The notes below the pieces were generated by a model. That model was given only the letters and a program-made list of their open reading frames with translations. It ran no database searches and had not been told where the DNA came from. Below, in pieces: positions 26,954 to 36,036 of a stretch of DNA of 36,036 nucleotides; position 1 is the stretch's first letter, and the number at the start of each line of letters is the position of its first letter. Made by a program: the position numbers and the translations under genes. Origin of the DNA: an uncultured Prochlorococcus sp. (lineage in GTDB: Bacteria; Cyanobacteriota; Cyanobacteriia; PCC-6307; Cyanobiaceae); NCBI GenBank assembly GCA_902629395.1, contig CACOQT010000008.1:1-36036 (forward strand), written 5' to 3'.

Positions 26954-27676
26954 TTACGAAGATGATGCTCTTAACTGAGAAAATAAACTAGAAAATGATG
27001 TATTAGTAGGATTACTCCTATCATCAGGATTTACAATTCCAGCAGAAATAATTGTTCTAAATGCATCTTCAACAGATATATCTAAATCTTTAACAGAGGT
27101 CTCTGGTACTAAGGTGTACCAACCAGTGGTTGGATTTGGTGCTGTAGGTATAAAAACACTTAATAAAGGTTGGTTTGGTTCCGTTTGAAGAGATGGTCCA
27201 ACAACACCAGTTACAAAACCAACACTGAATAAACCTTCGCGAGGATATTCAACTAAAACCACTCGACGAAATCTAGTTGAATTATCTCTAAGAAAAGTTT
27301 CCAGCAGTTGTTTAAGGGTTTTATAAACTGATCCTGCAAGAGGTATTCGTGATAAAGTACCTTCCCCAAACTCAAGCAACCATCGACCCACAAAGTTTCT
27401 GGCCATTAGGCCAATCAACAAAATACCAAGAAGTGGAACAGTTAATCCCAATGCAAGATTGATTAAGTCTTGCAGTAAAGGATTTAGAGTAATGAAAGGA
27501 TTTAATTGTTTTGGAATTGATGTCAATATTGCCAAAACAAAGCGGCTGACAATTGTGGACAACCAAATGGTGGTAGCTAAGGGAATAACCACCAAAAGAC
27601 CAGCTATAAGGTCATTTTTAAGATCCTGCTGAAGCCTTGAGCCAAGAGTCAGGTCTTCCTTGGGAGAGGACTGCAC
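26954..27676 (-). CDS. DUF502 membrane protein
   Basis: Two hydrophobic segments, about residues 22-48 (AGLLVVIPLATTIWLS) and about 68-94 (LINLALGLTVPLLGILLIGL), are followed by a soluble domain with RIPLAGSVYKTLKQLLETF and VEYPREGLFSVGFVTG. This is the DUF502 family, conserved in cyanobacteria and plants; function in bacteria is unclear. I choose GTG 27676, which gives VQSSPKEDLTLGSRLQQDLK, the N-terminus I remember for the family, over ATG 27733, which adds 19 residues with no known match. The first gene of the nusB-ftsY-PP2C group. Confidence 0.85.
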   Translation of the reverse strand: MQSSPKEDLTLGSRLQQDLKNDLIAGLLVVIPLATTIWLSTIVSRFVLAILTSIPKQLNPFITLNPLLQDLINLALGLTVPLLGILLIGLMARNFVGRWLLEFGEGTLSRIPLAGSVYKTLKQLLETFLRDNSTRFRRVVLVEYPREGLFSVGFVTGVVGPSLQTEPNQPLLSVFIPTAPNPTTGWYTLVPETSVKDLDISVEDAFRTIISAGIVNPDDRSNPTNTSFSSLFSQLRASSS

Positions 27677-27698
27677 CAAATAAAGAGAGTCCGAAAAA

Positions 27699-27712
27699 TG
27701 TATATGTATACA
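27699..27712. promoter_or_regulatory. Short palindrome before the DUF502 gene
   Basis: TGTATA-TG-TATACA, a perfect 6+2+6 dyad, lies 22 bp before GTG 27676. If transcription starts nearby it could be an operator, or its TATACAT half (minus strand) could serve as a -10. Under the longer ATG 27733 model it would be coding, which is an added reason to prefer the GTG. Confidence 0.35.
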
Positions 27713-27867
27713 ATCTAACCAAATTAAGTGCATTAAATAAAGAATTTAAGCTATTAATAGAAATAAAACATTAAAAGAAAGCACTTAAAGCCCAGAGAAA
27801 GTCTGTAATCGCTGCTGAACCTTTTACTTAAGGGAAAAGCACTATTCATGAAAAGCCACGTCTAATC

Positions 27868-28806
27868 TTGAAAAAATCTATTGATCTAACAAAAAAAATT
27901 AAAGAAAAAGCTTTTGAAGAAGGCTTTGATGCAGTAGGAATTGCAAAAGTTCCAGGATCATCAAGAATCAAACTTAGAACCGATTCGTTAGAAAGATGGC
28001 TGCAAGCTGGCCATCAAGCAAAAATGGAATGGATGAAAAGCCCAAGAAGAAAAAACATAGAAAATATGCTTCATGGCGTTCAAAGTGTTCTTGCTGTTGG
28101 GCTCAATTACTACGTAGATACAGACAAAACACCTAAAGACATTTCAATTGCCAGATATGGATGGGGAAAGGATTATCACAAAGTTATTGAAAAAAAATTG
28201 AAGAAAATTGCCAGATTTTTAGAAACAGAAAGACCAAAATCGAGGTGGAAGATATGTGTAGATACAAGTGCATTTTTAGACAAAGCCTGGGCAGAGGAAG
28301 CTGGAATAGGATGGATAGGAAAACACAGCAATATAATCAATCCTAAAATAGGATCATGGATGTTTTTAGGTCATCTTTTATCTACTGAAGTTCTAGAAGC
28401 TGACGAACCTTCGAAACCAATTTGTGGTGAATGTGAACAATGTATTAAAGCTTGCCCAACAAATGCAATAGAGGAACCATTTATCATCAACTCCAACAAG
28501 TGTTTGGCCTATCACACATTAGAAAACAGGGACCAACAATTACCTAAAAATATTATTAAAAAAATGGGTAATTGGATTGCTGGTTGTGATATTTGCCAAG
28601 AAGTATGTCCCTGGAATCACAAACACATCCCAAATACATCTGAAGAAGATCTTCAGCCATCTGAATGGATATTAAATTTAACAAAAAAAGATGCATTATC
28701 TTGGAGCGATTCAAAATGGAAAAAAAATTTAAATAAGTCAGCACTTAAAAGAATTAAACCTTGGATGTGGCGCAGAAATATTAATTCTATACTAAACAAT
28801 AAATAA
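27868..28806 (+). CDS. queG: Epoxyqueuosine reductase
   Basis: QueG reduces epoxyqueuosine to queuosine in tRNA with a B12-type cofactor and two [4Fe-4S] clusters. The ferredoxin-like segment has Cys186-x2-Cys189-x2-Cys192-x3-Cys196 and Cys240-x2-Cys243-x3-Cys247 plus Cys212. The catalytic Asp is likely Asp132 in VDTSAFLDKAWAEEAG. It needs cobamide, which fits cbiD in the same window. The start is TTG 27868; the only upstream ATG nearby reads into a stop. The TPR gene begins 2 bp after its stop. Confidence 0.95.
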   Translation: MKKSIDLTKKIKEKAFEEGFDAVGIAKVPGSSRIKLRTDSLERWLQAGHQAKMEWMKSPRRKNIENMLHGVQSVLAVGLNYYVDTDKTPKDISIARYGWGKDYHKVIEKKLKKIARFLETERPKSRWKICVDTSAFLDKAWAEEAGIGWIGKHSNIINPKIGSWMFLGHLLSTEVLEADEPSKPICGECEQCIKACPTNAIEEPFIINSNKCLAYHTLENRDQQLPKNIIKKMGNWIAGCDICQEVCPWNHKHIPNTSEEDLQPSEWILNLTKKDALSWSDSKWKKNLNKSALKRIKPWMWRRNINSILNNK

Positions 28807-28808
28807 AC

Positions 28809-29669
28809 ATGAAAAGAATAAAAATTTTAAATATTGTAGTTTATCTCATATTATTTGTATCGTCTATTATAAATGAATCATTAGCATTTTTTCCAAAAAT
28901 AAATGAACCTAATCAACAAGAATTTGAATCTACCTCGATACAACTTGGCAAGACAGCTATACAACTAATAAAATTTAATCAAAATGAAGAAGCAATCAGA
29001 CTTTTAAAACTTGCCGTTAAGTTAAATCCTAAAGAAACACAGCTTTGGAGTACACTAGCAGAGGCTCAGTTGAGACTTGACAGAAATTATGAAGCATTAG
29101 AGTCTATAACTCAAGCAACAAAATTACAACCGAATAAACCTAACCTATATTTTAGAAAAGGTTCTATATATATGAATCTAAATAATCCAAATGAAGCCAA
29201 AATTTTTATTAAAAAAGGGCTGTCAATTGACAAAAATAATGAGAGAGGATATTTTCAGCTTGGAAACGCAGAAATAATGTTAAAAAATTATAATTCAGCA
29301 CTAATTGCTTTTAAAAAATCTACAAAAATTAATCCTAAATTTTGGCAATCTATTAATAATGAAGGTCTCATATTATATGAATTAAATAATTACAAAAAAG
29401 CAATATTAAAATTTAGAACAGCAATTAAAATTAGCGATGACTCTGAACCTAAGTTAGCTCTAGCAATAGTTTTATATTCCTCAGATAATCAATCTATTGA
29501 ATCATTAAACTTAGCAAAAAATGCTTTAAAAACTAACCCTAAATATGTTTCTAGAGAATATCAAGCAAAGCAATTATGGGGAAAGAAATTACAAAAATCA
29601 GCTCAAATTTTATTTAAAAATAAAGAAATGAAAAAATTAGTAAAAGAAGCCAAAGAAAGAAGCCAATGA
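28809..29669 (+). CDS. Exported TPR protein
   Basis: The N-terminus (MKRIKILNIVVYLILFVSSI, then NESLAFF) is a signal peptide or anchor. Five or so TPR units follow (for instance AIRLLKLAVKLNPKETQLWS, ALESITQATKLQPNKPNLYF, ALIAFKKSTKINPKFWQSIN). TPRs hold protein partners; the partner is unknown. In picocyanobacteria this gene keeps company with queG, from memory. It is distinct from the TPR-sulfotransferase and shows no near-identical DNA repeats. The gene probably shares an mRNA with queG (2-bp gap). Confidence 0.85.
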   Translation: MKRIKILNIVVYLILFVSSIINESLAFFPKINEPNQQEFESTSIQLGKTAIQLIKFNQNEEAIRLLKLAVKLNPKETQLWSTLAEAQLRLDRNYEALESITQATKLQPNKPNLYFRKGSIYMNLNNPNEAKIFIKKGLSIDKNNERGYFQLGNAEIMLKNYNSALIAFKKSTKINPKFWQSINNEGLILYELNNYKKAILKFRTAIKISDDSEPKLALAIVLYSSDNQSIESLNLAKNALKTNPKYVSREYQAKQLWGKKLQKSAQILFKNKEMKKLVKEAKERSQ

Positions 29670-29713
29670 ATTAATCTTTAATAAAAGACTGGTTTTTAAC
29701 AAATTAGTTAGTA

Positions 29714-29735
29714 GCCTAAATAAAGAAATTTAGGC
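29714..29735. promoter_or_regulatory. Strong palindrome upstream of the gyrA/parC-like gene
   Basis: GCCTAAAT, six bases AAAGAA, ATTTAGGC: arms pair perfectly over 8 bp. It ends 17 bp before ATG 29753. No T-run follows on the plus strand, so an intrinsic terminator is unlikely. It may be an operator or a hairpin at the translation start. Confidence 0.5.
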
Positions 29736-29752
29736 CTCTTAAAAACTCAAAG

Positions 29753-32236
29753 ATGGCCAATGAACGCCTGAAACCAATATCGTTGCATCAAGAAATGCAG
29801 CGTTCTTATCTCGAATACGCTATGAGCGTAATCGTCGGACGAGCATTGCCAGACGCAAGAGATGGTTTGAAACCTGTGCAAAGGCGAATTCTTTTTGCAA
29901 TGCACGAATTAGGACTTACACCGGAGAGGCCATATAGAAAATGTGCTCGAGTGGTAGGAGATGTTCTTGGCAAATATCACCCTCACGGTGACCAAGCTGT
30001 TTACGATGCACTAGTTAGACAAGTACAAAATTTTAGTTCAAGATACCCAATTCTTGATGGCCATGGAAACTTTGGATCTATCGATGATGATCCACCCGCT
30101 GCAATGAGATATACAGAAACTCGGCTAGCTCAAATATCTTATGAAGCCATCCTTCGTGAAATAGATCAAGAGACTGTTGATTTCTCACCAAATTTTGATG
30201 GATCACAGCAGGAACCTGATGTCTTACCAGCCCAACTACCTTTTCTGCTACTTAACGGAAGTGCAGGAATTGCCGTCGGTATGGCAACAAGCATTCCTCC
30301 ACATAATTTGAACGAAATAGTAGAAGCCTTAATAGCAATCATAAAAAAACCGTCAATTAGCGAAGAAAAATTATTAGAACTTGTCCCTGGACCCGACTTT
30401 CCGACTGGTGGAGAAATCCTAATTAGTAATGGGATAAAAGAAACATACACAAAAGGCAGAGGAAGTATAACCATGAGAGGGATAGCTCATATTGAAGAAA
30501 TAAATCCTGGTAAAGGAAAACACAAAAGAAGTGGCATTGTTATTTCCGAATTACCTTATCAATTGAACAAAGCTGGTTGGATTGAAAAACTCGCTGACCT
30601 TGTCAATAATGGAAAAGTTGCAGGAATTGCTGATATTAGAGATGAAAGTGATCGAGATGGAATGCGTATTCTGGTTGAAGTTAAAAGAGATTCCGATCCG
30701 AAAAAAATTCTAGATTTTTTATACCAAAAGACTTCCTTACAGAGTAATTTTGGTGCAATTCTGCTTGCATTAGTCAATGGACAACCAGTGCAACTTACGT
30801 TGAGAAGATTACTAGAAAACTTTTTAGAGTTTAGAGAAAATACTATTCTATTAAGAAGTAAATATTTACTTAAAAATATAAAGAATCGGCAAGAGATTGT
30901 TGAAGCTCTAATCGAAGCAATTAATAATCTAAGAAAAATCATTACTTTAATTGAGGAATCTAAGGATTCAAATGAAGCAAAAATTAATTTAATTCATCAC
31001 TTAAAAATTAATGAAAAACAGGCCGATGGAATTTTAGGTATGCCTTTAAAAAAAATTACTAGTCTTGAAAAAGATTCGCTTAAAAATGAAGTAAAAGATT
31101 TAAAAGATAAAAGAGTAGAACTCGAATTAATTATTAACGACAGGGAAAAATTAAAGAAAGTAATGATTAAAGAACTAAGAGAGCTAAAAAAAAGATTTAG
31201 CAGTCTAAGAAAAACAAAATTAATAGAAGGAGGAGATGCTCTAATTGCAGAAAAAATGGCCAATCAAAGACCTAATAAAGAGCTCCAAAGGATTAATGCG
31301 CTAAAAGGTTTATCAATAGATTCTGAAATTATTATTCAATCAAATAATGAAATTAAGATAGTTCCTTCAATAACAATAAAAAAATTAAAATTAAAGGATA
31401 TTAGTCATAATAAAGATGGTATTATCCCTTCTAAACTAATATGGCCGATTAAAGATGAACCAAAGATATTAGCTGTAAGTGAAGAAGGTAAAATAGGTCT
31501 TCTAAAATGGGAATTTGCAGGGCAAAAACCTGGGTTGCTAAAAAATTTTTTACCAGCTGGGTTAGAAAATGAAAAAATAATTAATTTAATTCCATTAACA
31601 CAAACGAAAGATATAAGTTTAGGATTAATCAGTAGTGATGGAAAGTTTAAAAGAATTTCTATTAATGAAATAACTGATATTTCAAATAGATCAACAACAA
31701 TTCTAAAATTAAAAGAAAATATAAAACTTAAGTCTTGTATCCTTTGTAAGGAAGATAGCTATTTATATATAGTAACTGATATTGGGAGAATTATTAAAAT
31801 TATAATAACTCAAGACGGCTTTCCCTTTATGGGAAAATTAGCTCAAGGAACAAGTATATTAAAATTATTCCCTAAAGAAAATATCATAAAAGCTCTGAGT
31901 TTTGAAAAAGAACAAAATAAAGATTTAGTTTTGATAACAAATAATGGTTACTTCATAAAGCACACTTTGCAAGAAATAAAAACTTCAAGAAAAGGTGAGT
32001 TAGGAATAATGGGAATCCACTATAAAAATAATAAACAATTTAAAAATAAATTAATTGATTGTTTTATCAATAATAAATACGTTTATATAAAAACAAATAC
32101 AGGGAAATACATGAGAGTTCTAACAGAAAAAATTAATAATAGTCCATATAAAAAAGAATCAAAATTGAATTTAGAATTAGGTGATAATGAATATATAAAA
32201 TCTACAGTTTCTATGATAACGCCAGAGCTAAATTAA
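29753..32236 (+). CDS. Type IIA topoisomerase subunit A (GyrA/ParC-like)
   Basis: The breakage-reunion subunit: [21 protein letters not shown] (about 18-38) and the active Tyr120 in [10 protein letters not shown] coiled-coil and β-pinwheel tail run to residue 827. The GyrA-box (QRRGGKG), which wraps DNA and gives gyrase its negative supercoiling, is not visible in the tail. So it may act more like ParC (decatenation) than gyrase. Picocyanobacteria carry a second, canonical gyrA elsewhere, as I recall. No gyrB or parE is next to it. It overlaps purF at the 3' end by 4 bases. Confidence 0.88.
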   Translation: MANERLKPISLHQEMQRSYLEYAMSVIVGRALPDARDGLKPVQRRILFAMHELGLTPERPYRKCARVVGDVLGKYHPHGDQAVYDALVRQVQNFSSRYPILDGHGNFGSIDDDPPAAMRYTETRLAQISYEAILREIDQETVDFSPNFDGSQQEPDVLPAQLPFLLLNGSAGIAVGMATSIPPHNLNEIVEALIAIIKKPSISEEKLLELVPGPDFPTGGEILISNGIKETYTKGRGSITMRGIAHIEEINPGKGKHKRSGIVISELPYQLNKAGWIEKLADLVNNGKVAGIADIRDESDRDGMRILVEVKRDSDPKKILDFLYQKTSLQSNFGAILLALVNGQPVQLTLRRLLENFLEFRENTILLRSKYLLKNIKNRQEIVEALIEAINNLRKIITLIEESKDSNEAKINLIHHLKINEKQADGILGMPLKKITSLEKDSLKNEVKDLKDKRVELELIINDREKLKKVMIKELRELKKRFSSLRKTKLIEGGDALIAEKMANQRPNKELQRINALKGLSIDSEIIIQSNNEIKIVPSITIKKLKLKDISHNKDGIIPSKLIWPIKDEPKILAVSEEGKIGLLKWEFAGQKPGLLKNFLPAGLENEKIINLIPLTQTKDISLGLISSDGKFKRISINEITDISNRSTTILKLKENIKLKSCILCKEDSYLYIVTDIGRIIKIIITQDGFPFMGKLAQGTSILKLFPKENIIKALSFEKEQNKDLVLITNNGYFIKHTLQEIKTSRKGELGIMGIHYKNNKQFKNKLIDCFINNKYVYIKTNTGKYMRVLTEKINNSPYKKESKLNLELGDNEYIKSTVSMITPELN

Positions 32237-33690
32237 GACAAAGATGTTTGTTCAACCCAATTTAAGTATTCATTAGTGACAGTACCAGTAACATATCTTC
32301 CTGTAAAGCAAGATAAATCTAATTCTTTAATATAAGAATTTTTTGTTATTGCCTTAGTCAAATCATCTACCTCTTGGTAAATCATTTTATCAATAAATAA
32401 ATCATTTTCTATTTCGTTTATGTTTCTATTATAAGCGATCAGTTCTTTTCTACTTGGCATGTTAATACCATAAACATGTGGATATCTAATTGGTGGTGCA
32501 GCAGATGTAAATGTTACTTTATTAGCCCCTGCACTTCTTGCCATTTGTACAATTTGCTGAGAGGTCGTTCCTCGAACCACTGAATCATCCACTATCAATA
32601 CATTTTTATTTTTAAATTCAGTACTCATAGCATTTAACTTCTGACGAACTGAACGTTTTCTTAAAGATTGGCCTGGCATTATAAAAGTTCTACCAACATA
32701 ACGATTCTTAAAAAAGCCCTCCCGATACTCAATCCCTAGTTGTCTTGCTACTTGCATTGCCGCTGGTCTGGAAGAATCTGGAATTGGCATTACTACGTCT
32801 ATATCACCAAGAGATATTTCTCTTTTTATGGTTTCTGCTAACAAATCTCCCATTCTTAATCTTGACTCATAAACAGAAATTCCATTCATTATGGAATCAG
32901 GTCTAGCTAAATAAACATATTCGAATGAACAAGGAAACAATTGAGGATTAGTAGAGCATTGTTTGGAAAAAAACTCACCGTTGGAGGTTATGAAAATTGC
33001 CTCTCCTGGTTCTACATCTCTAACTATTTCGTAGTCATTATTTTCAATGACTAATGACTCACTAGCAATTACCCACTCAGGTTTTTTATTTTCTATAACT
33101 CTTTTGCCAATAACCAAAGGGCGAATTCCAAATGGATCTCTAAAAGCTAAAAGGCCATGACCTGCTATCAAAGCGATTGAAGCATATGATCCTTCTACTC
33201 TCGCGTGAAGTGTTTTAACCGCATTAAAAAGATCTTGAGGATTTATGTCACTTCCTTTAATTGCAGTATTTAGTTCTGTAGCTAAGACATTTAATAACAT
33301 TTCAGTATCACTTGAAGTATTCGTATGTCTTTTATCAACTTTAAAAAGTTCTTTTTCTAGCTCTCTCGTATTAGTTAAATTTCCATTGTGAACAAGAATA
33401 ATTCCATAAGGAGCATTTACGTAAAAAGGTTGTGCTTCTTCTTCTCTATGGGCAGCTCCTTTAGTTGCATACCGTACATGACCTAATCCTACCTTTCCTA
33501 TCAATGCTCTCATATCCCTAGTTCTATAAGCTTCTCGAACTTGTCCTTTAGATTTATTTATATGAAAAACACTTCCATCCATTGTAGCTATGCCTGTGGA
33601 ATCTTGACCTCTATGCTGAAGTAGTAACAAACTATCGTAAATTTGCTGATTACATTGATCTGTTGAAACAACACCTACGATTCCACACAT
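32233..33690 (-). CDS. purF: Amidophosphoribosyltransferase
   Basis: PurF makes phosphoribosylamine from PRPP and glutamine, the first step of purine synthesis. Met1-Cys2-Gly-Ile-Val places the catalytic Cys right after the start, so there is no propeptide as in B. subtilis. The PRPP motif [16 protein letters not shown] sits near residue 355. Of the four Cys that hold the [4Fe-4S] cluster in the B. subtilis enzyme, the regions PCSFEY and SCFTGRY keep one each, while YPHVYG and the other Cys of the last motif (DLSC) are changed. It follows purL by 61 bp on the same strand. Confidence 0.95.
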   Translation of the reverse strand: MCGIVGVVSTDQCNQQIYDSLLLLQHRGQDSTGIATMDGSVFHINKSKGQVREAYRTRDMRALIGKVGLGHVRYATKGAAHREEEAQPFYVNAPYGIILVHNGNLTNTRELEKELFKVDKRHTNTSSDTEMLLNVLATELNTAIKGSDINPQDLFNAVKTLHARVEGSYASIALIAGHGLLAFRDPFGIRPLVIGKRVIENKKPEWVIASESLVIENNDYEIVRDVEPGEAIFITSNGEFFSKQCSTNPQLFPCSFEYVYLARPDSIMNGISVYESRLRMGDLLAETIKREISLGDIDVVMPIPDSSRPAAMQVARQLGIEYREGFFKNRYVGRTFIMPGQSLRKRSVRQKLNAMSTEFKNKNVLIVDDSVVRGTTSQQIVQMARSAGANKVTFTSAAPPIRYPHVYGINMPSRKELIAYNRNINEIENDLFIDKMIYQEVDDLTKAITKNSYIKELDLSCFTGRYVTGTVTNEYLNWVEQTSLS

Positions 33691-33751
33691 AATTATATTC
33701 CTAGGGTATATTGAACAAATTTACTTTGAAGATTATAAATCATTATTGATT

Positions 33752-36036
33752 TTATTTAGTTATTTTCTTATTGATTGCATCTTTATATGATTTTTTTAAA
33801 TCCATTAGATTAATATCAATAACTAAATTATTTGATTGATGAATTGATAATTTTTTATGATCAGTTACATTTCCTAAGTGACAAATTGAAAAACGATTAT
33901 AATCATCTAGATAAAAATTTTTATATTGTTTTTTTAATTCTGCACTTTGAATACTTGAACAACTCACTAAAACTCTTGCACCTCCCTCCGCAAAAAGAAG
34001 CCTATCTAATCTTGACTCACTGGGTGGAAGTAAAATATTTGCACCATACCCAGAAGAAATGCAACATTCAGAGATAGCTATAGCCAAACCTCCATCACCT
34101 AAATCATGAGCAGAATTAATAATGCCTTTACTTATTATTTTTCTTAAAAATAAGTTTACTTGTCTTTCTAATTTTAAATCTATTTCTGGTGGTCTTCCTG
34201 TTTTTAATCCATGAATATATTCTAAAAAAGATGAAGCAGCTAGTGAAATTCTTTTATCTTTATCTAAATTTGTTTCCAAAGGCAGTCCAATCATCCATAT
34301 TTGATCTCCATTTTTGATCCAAGATTTCTTACAAATTTTATTAATATCTTCTATTAACCCAACCATACCAATTACAGGTGTTGGATGTATAGGGATAACG
34401 GTACTATTTGATAACTTAGTATCATTATATAAAGAAACGTTTCCTCCTGTTACTGGGGTATTAAAGGCTTCGCAGGCATTAGCTATACCCTCGCATGACA
34501 TTGATAATTGCCAATAACCTGTTGAATCATCTGGAGATGAAAAATTTAGATTATTTGTAATTGCTATAGGTTCAGCTCCAACACAACTTAAATTCCTTGC
34601 AGCTTCTGCAACTGCGAACATACTACCTCTGTAAGGATCTAAATAAACCCATCTATCATTACAATCAACTACTGAAGCTATTCCTCTGTTTTGGTTTGGA
34701 GAACTTACAAAATCATTTTGAGACCGAATCCTAACAACAGCGGCGTCTGCTTCTCCAGGGTTAACGACAGTATTAGATTGGACTTGATAATCGTATTGCT
34801 TATATATCCAATTTTTGGAAGCTATTGATGGAGTACTTAATAAGTTTAACAATACTTTATTCCAACTAATAAATAAATTATTTTTTATATTAATAATGCC
34901 ATTATATGAAGTATTTGGTAATAAATCTTCCGTCCATTTCCAATGTTCTTCTAAATATTTAGGCGTTGAATTTATTAATAAGTGATCTTCTATAGGTGTA
35001 TCATCTGCAAGTGCAGATGCTGGAAGATTCGCTACAATTTCACCTTTATGTATTACTCTAATAACTTTTTCTTTTAAAACTTTTCCTACGACTTCAACAT
35101 ATAATCCCCATCTAATAAATAATTGTCTTAATTCTTCTTCTGAACCAGGTTTTACAACAAATAACATTCGTTCTTGTGATTCTGATAACAAAAATTCATA
35201 TGCATTCATTCCTTTTTCTCTTGCTGGCACAAGATCAAGGTTCAATTCAATTCCTACCTGACCTTTAGAAGCCATTTCTGAGCAGCTACATGTTAAACCC
35301 GCTGCTCCCATATCTTGAGCAGCAATAACATAACCTGTCTTAAATGCCTCTAAACAAGCCTCTATTAAACCTTTCTCAAGAAAAGGATCGCCTACTTGTA
35401 CTGCAGGTCGGTCGTCTAAAGAAGTTTTAGAAAGTTCAGAACTAGCAAAACTCGCTCCTCCCATACCATCCCTACCAGTTGTATTTCCTACATAAAGAAC
35501 TGGATAATCAATACCACTAGCACCTGAACAAACTATTTCCTCTGTTTCCATTAACCCTAGTGCCATTGCATTGACTAAAGGATTTCCTGAATAACTTTTA
35601 TCAAAACCAACTTCTCCTCCAATAGTAGGTACACCTACGCAATTCCCATAATGTGAAATACCTGCAACAACACCTTCTAGTAAACTTATATTTTTTTCAT
35701 CATCTAACGGACCAAACCTTAAAGCATTCAATAACGCTATTGGTCTAGCTCCCATCGTAAAGATATCCCTCAGAATTCCACCGACACCTGTTGCTGCTCC
35801 TTGAAAAGGCTCAACGGCTGATGGATGATTATGACTTTCAATTTTAAAGACTAATTTTTGTCCACAGCCAATATCAACAACACCTGCATTCTCTCCTGGT
35901 CCCACGAGAATTCGACTACCTGTTGTAGGAAAATTTCTTAATAAAGGACGTGAATTTCTATAGCAACAATGTTCAGACCACATGACGCCAAACATTCCTA
36001 ATTCATTTCTATTTGGAGCTCGATTAAGTCTTTTAC
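33752..36036 (-). CDS. purL: Phosphoribosylformylglycinamidine synthase PurL (cut by the window edge)
   Basis: The small-type PurL that needs PurS and PurQ. The reading frame is open to the window end without a stop: before [14 protein letters not shown] the residues [13 protein letters not shown] are in frame, and in homologues this lies inside the protein, so the start lies to the right. Visible are the conserved SEHCCYR (active-site His), [25 protein letters not shown] and [10 protein letters not shown]. About 760 residues are present of roughly 780 expected, so only the first few residues are missing. It would share an mRNA with purF. Confidence 0.96.
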   Translation of the reverse strand, partial: KRLNRAPNRNELGMFGVMWSEHCCYRNSRPLLRNFPTTGSRILVGPGENAGVVDIGCGQKLVFKIESHNHPSAVEPFQGAATGVGGILRDIFTMGARPIALLNALRFGPLDDEKNISLLEGVVAGISHYGNCVGVPTIGGEVGFDKSYSGNPLVNAMALGLMETEEIVCSGASGIDYPVLYVGNTTGRDGMGGASFASSELSKTSLDDRPAVQVGDPFLEKGLIEACLEAFKTGYVIAAQDMGAAGLTCSCSEMASKGQVGIELNLDLVPAREKGMNAYEFLLSESQERMLFVVKPGSEEELRQLFIRWGLYVEVVGKVLKEKVIRVIHKGEIVANLPASALADDTPIEDHLLINSTPKYLEEHWKWTEDLLPNTSYNGIINIKNNLFISWNKVLLNLLSTPSIASKNWIYKQYDYQVQSNTVVNPGEADAAVVRIRSQNDFVSSPNQNRGIASVVDCNDRWVYLDPYRGSMFAVAEAARNLSCVGAEPIAITNNLNFSSPDDSTGYWQLSMSCEGIANACEAFNTPVTGGNVSLYNDTKLSNSTVIPIHPTPVIGMVGLIEDINKICKKSWIKNGDQIWMIGLPLETNLDKDKRISLAASSFLEYIHGLKTGRPPEIDLKLERQVNLFLRKIISKGIINSAHDLGDGGLAIAISECCISSGYGANILLPPSESRLDRLLFAEGGARVLVSCSSIQSAELKKQYKNFYLDDYNRFSICHLGNVTDHKKLSIHQSNNLVIDINLMDLKKSYKDAINKKITK

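Noticed and set aside
29675-29688. Small stem TCTTT-AATA-AAAGA after the TPR gene
   Set aside because: Only 5 AT-rich base pairs; the short T-run is separated from the stem, so I do not call a terminator.

Overview
The window reads as the chromosome of a marine picocyanobacterium, almost certainly Prochlorococcus. DNA is AT-rich, genes are packed with very short or negative spacers, many starts are GTG or TTG, and the proteins have a cyanobacterial flavour (Gap2-type GAPDH, TLP40/CYP38-like cyclophilin, DUF502 protein, EF-P/AccB pair). From memory, the order purL-purF-gyrA/parC-like-TPR-queG | DUF502-nusB-ftsY-PP2C-argH-RRM protein | dusA-msrB-grpE-dnaJ-tusA-rsgA-ebfC-murB-murC-gap-thiL-cyclophilin-efp-accB-pdxA-...-cbiD-guaA is the start of the Prochlorococcus chromosome (dnaN side) in reverse, so the origin/dnaN should lie just right of the window. 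The strain is unknown; base composition suggests a low-light type, but I cannot prove it. No tRNA, rRNA, insertion sequence, CRISPR array or riboswitch was seen.

Layout. 1-1798: accessory-looking flank with a TPR array fused to a sulfotransferase, an in-frame stop in the array, and a near-gene-free spacer carrying four copies of a 9-bp motif next to the 3' end of guaA. 1799-5831: guaA, cbiD and a class V aminotransferase. 5832-7510: small-gene zone (a 59-aa ORF, a secreted 140-aa protein, an HNH nuclease, an 82-aa one-helix membrane protein). 7526-13868: SDR-like protein, pdxA, accB/efp, lumenal cyclophilin, thiL, gap2. 14037-19850: murC-murB-ebfC facing grpE-dnaJ-tusA-rsgA. 19943-27676: msrB, dusA, RRM protein, argH, GAF-PP2C phosphatase, ftsY, nusB, DUF502 protein. 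27868-36036: queG, a TPR protein, a gyrA/parC-like topoisomerase subunit, purF and a purL cut by the right edge.

The content is mostly housekeeping: purine synthesis (purL, purF, guaA), cell wall precursors (murC, murB), cofactors (cbiD, thiL, pdxA, queuosine), fatty acids (accB), carbon metabolism (gap2), protein folding and targeting (grpE, dnaJ, cyclophilin, ftsY), and ribosome/RNA functions (rsgA, nusB, efp, dusA). I did not find a clearly new multi-gene system. The best leads are the interrupted TPR-sulfotransferase and the 9-mer cluster beside guaA, the unlisted 59-aa ORF, the palindrome in front of a gyrA paralogue that lacks a GyrA-box, and the lack of any room for terminators at six convergent junctions.
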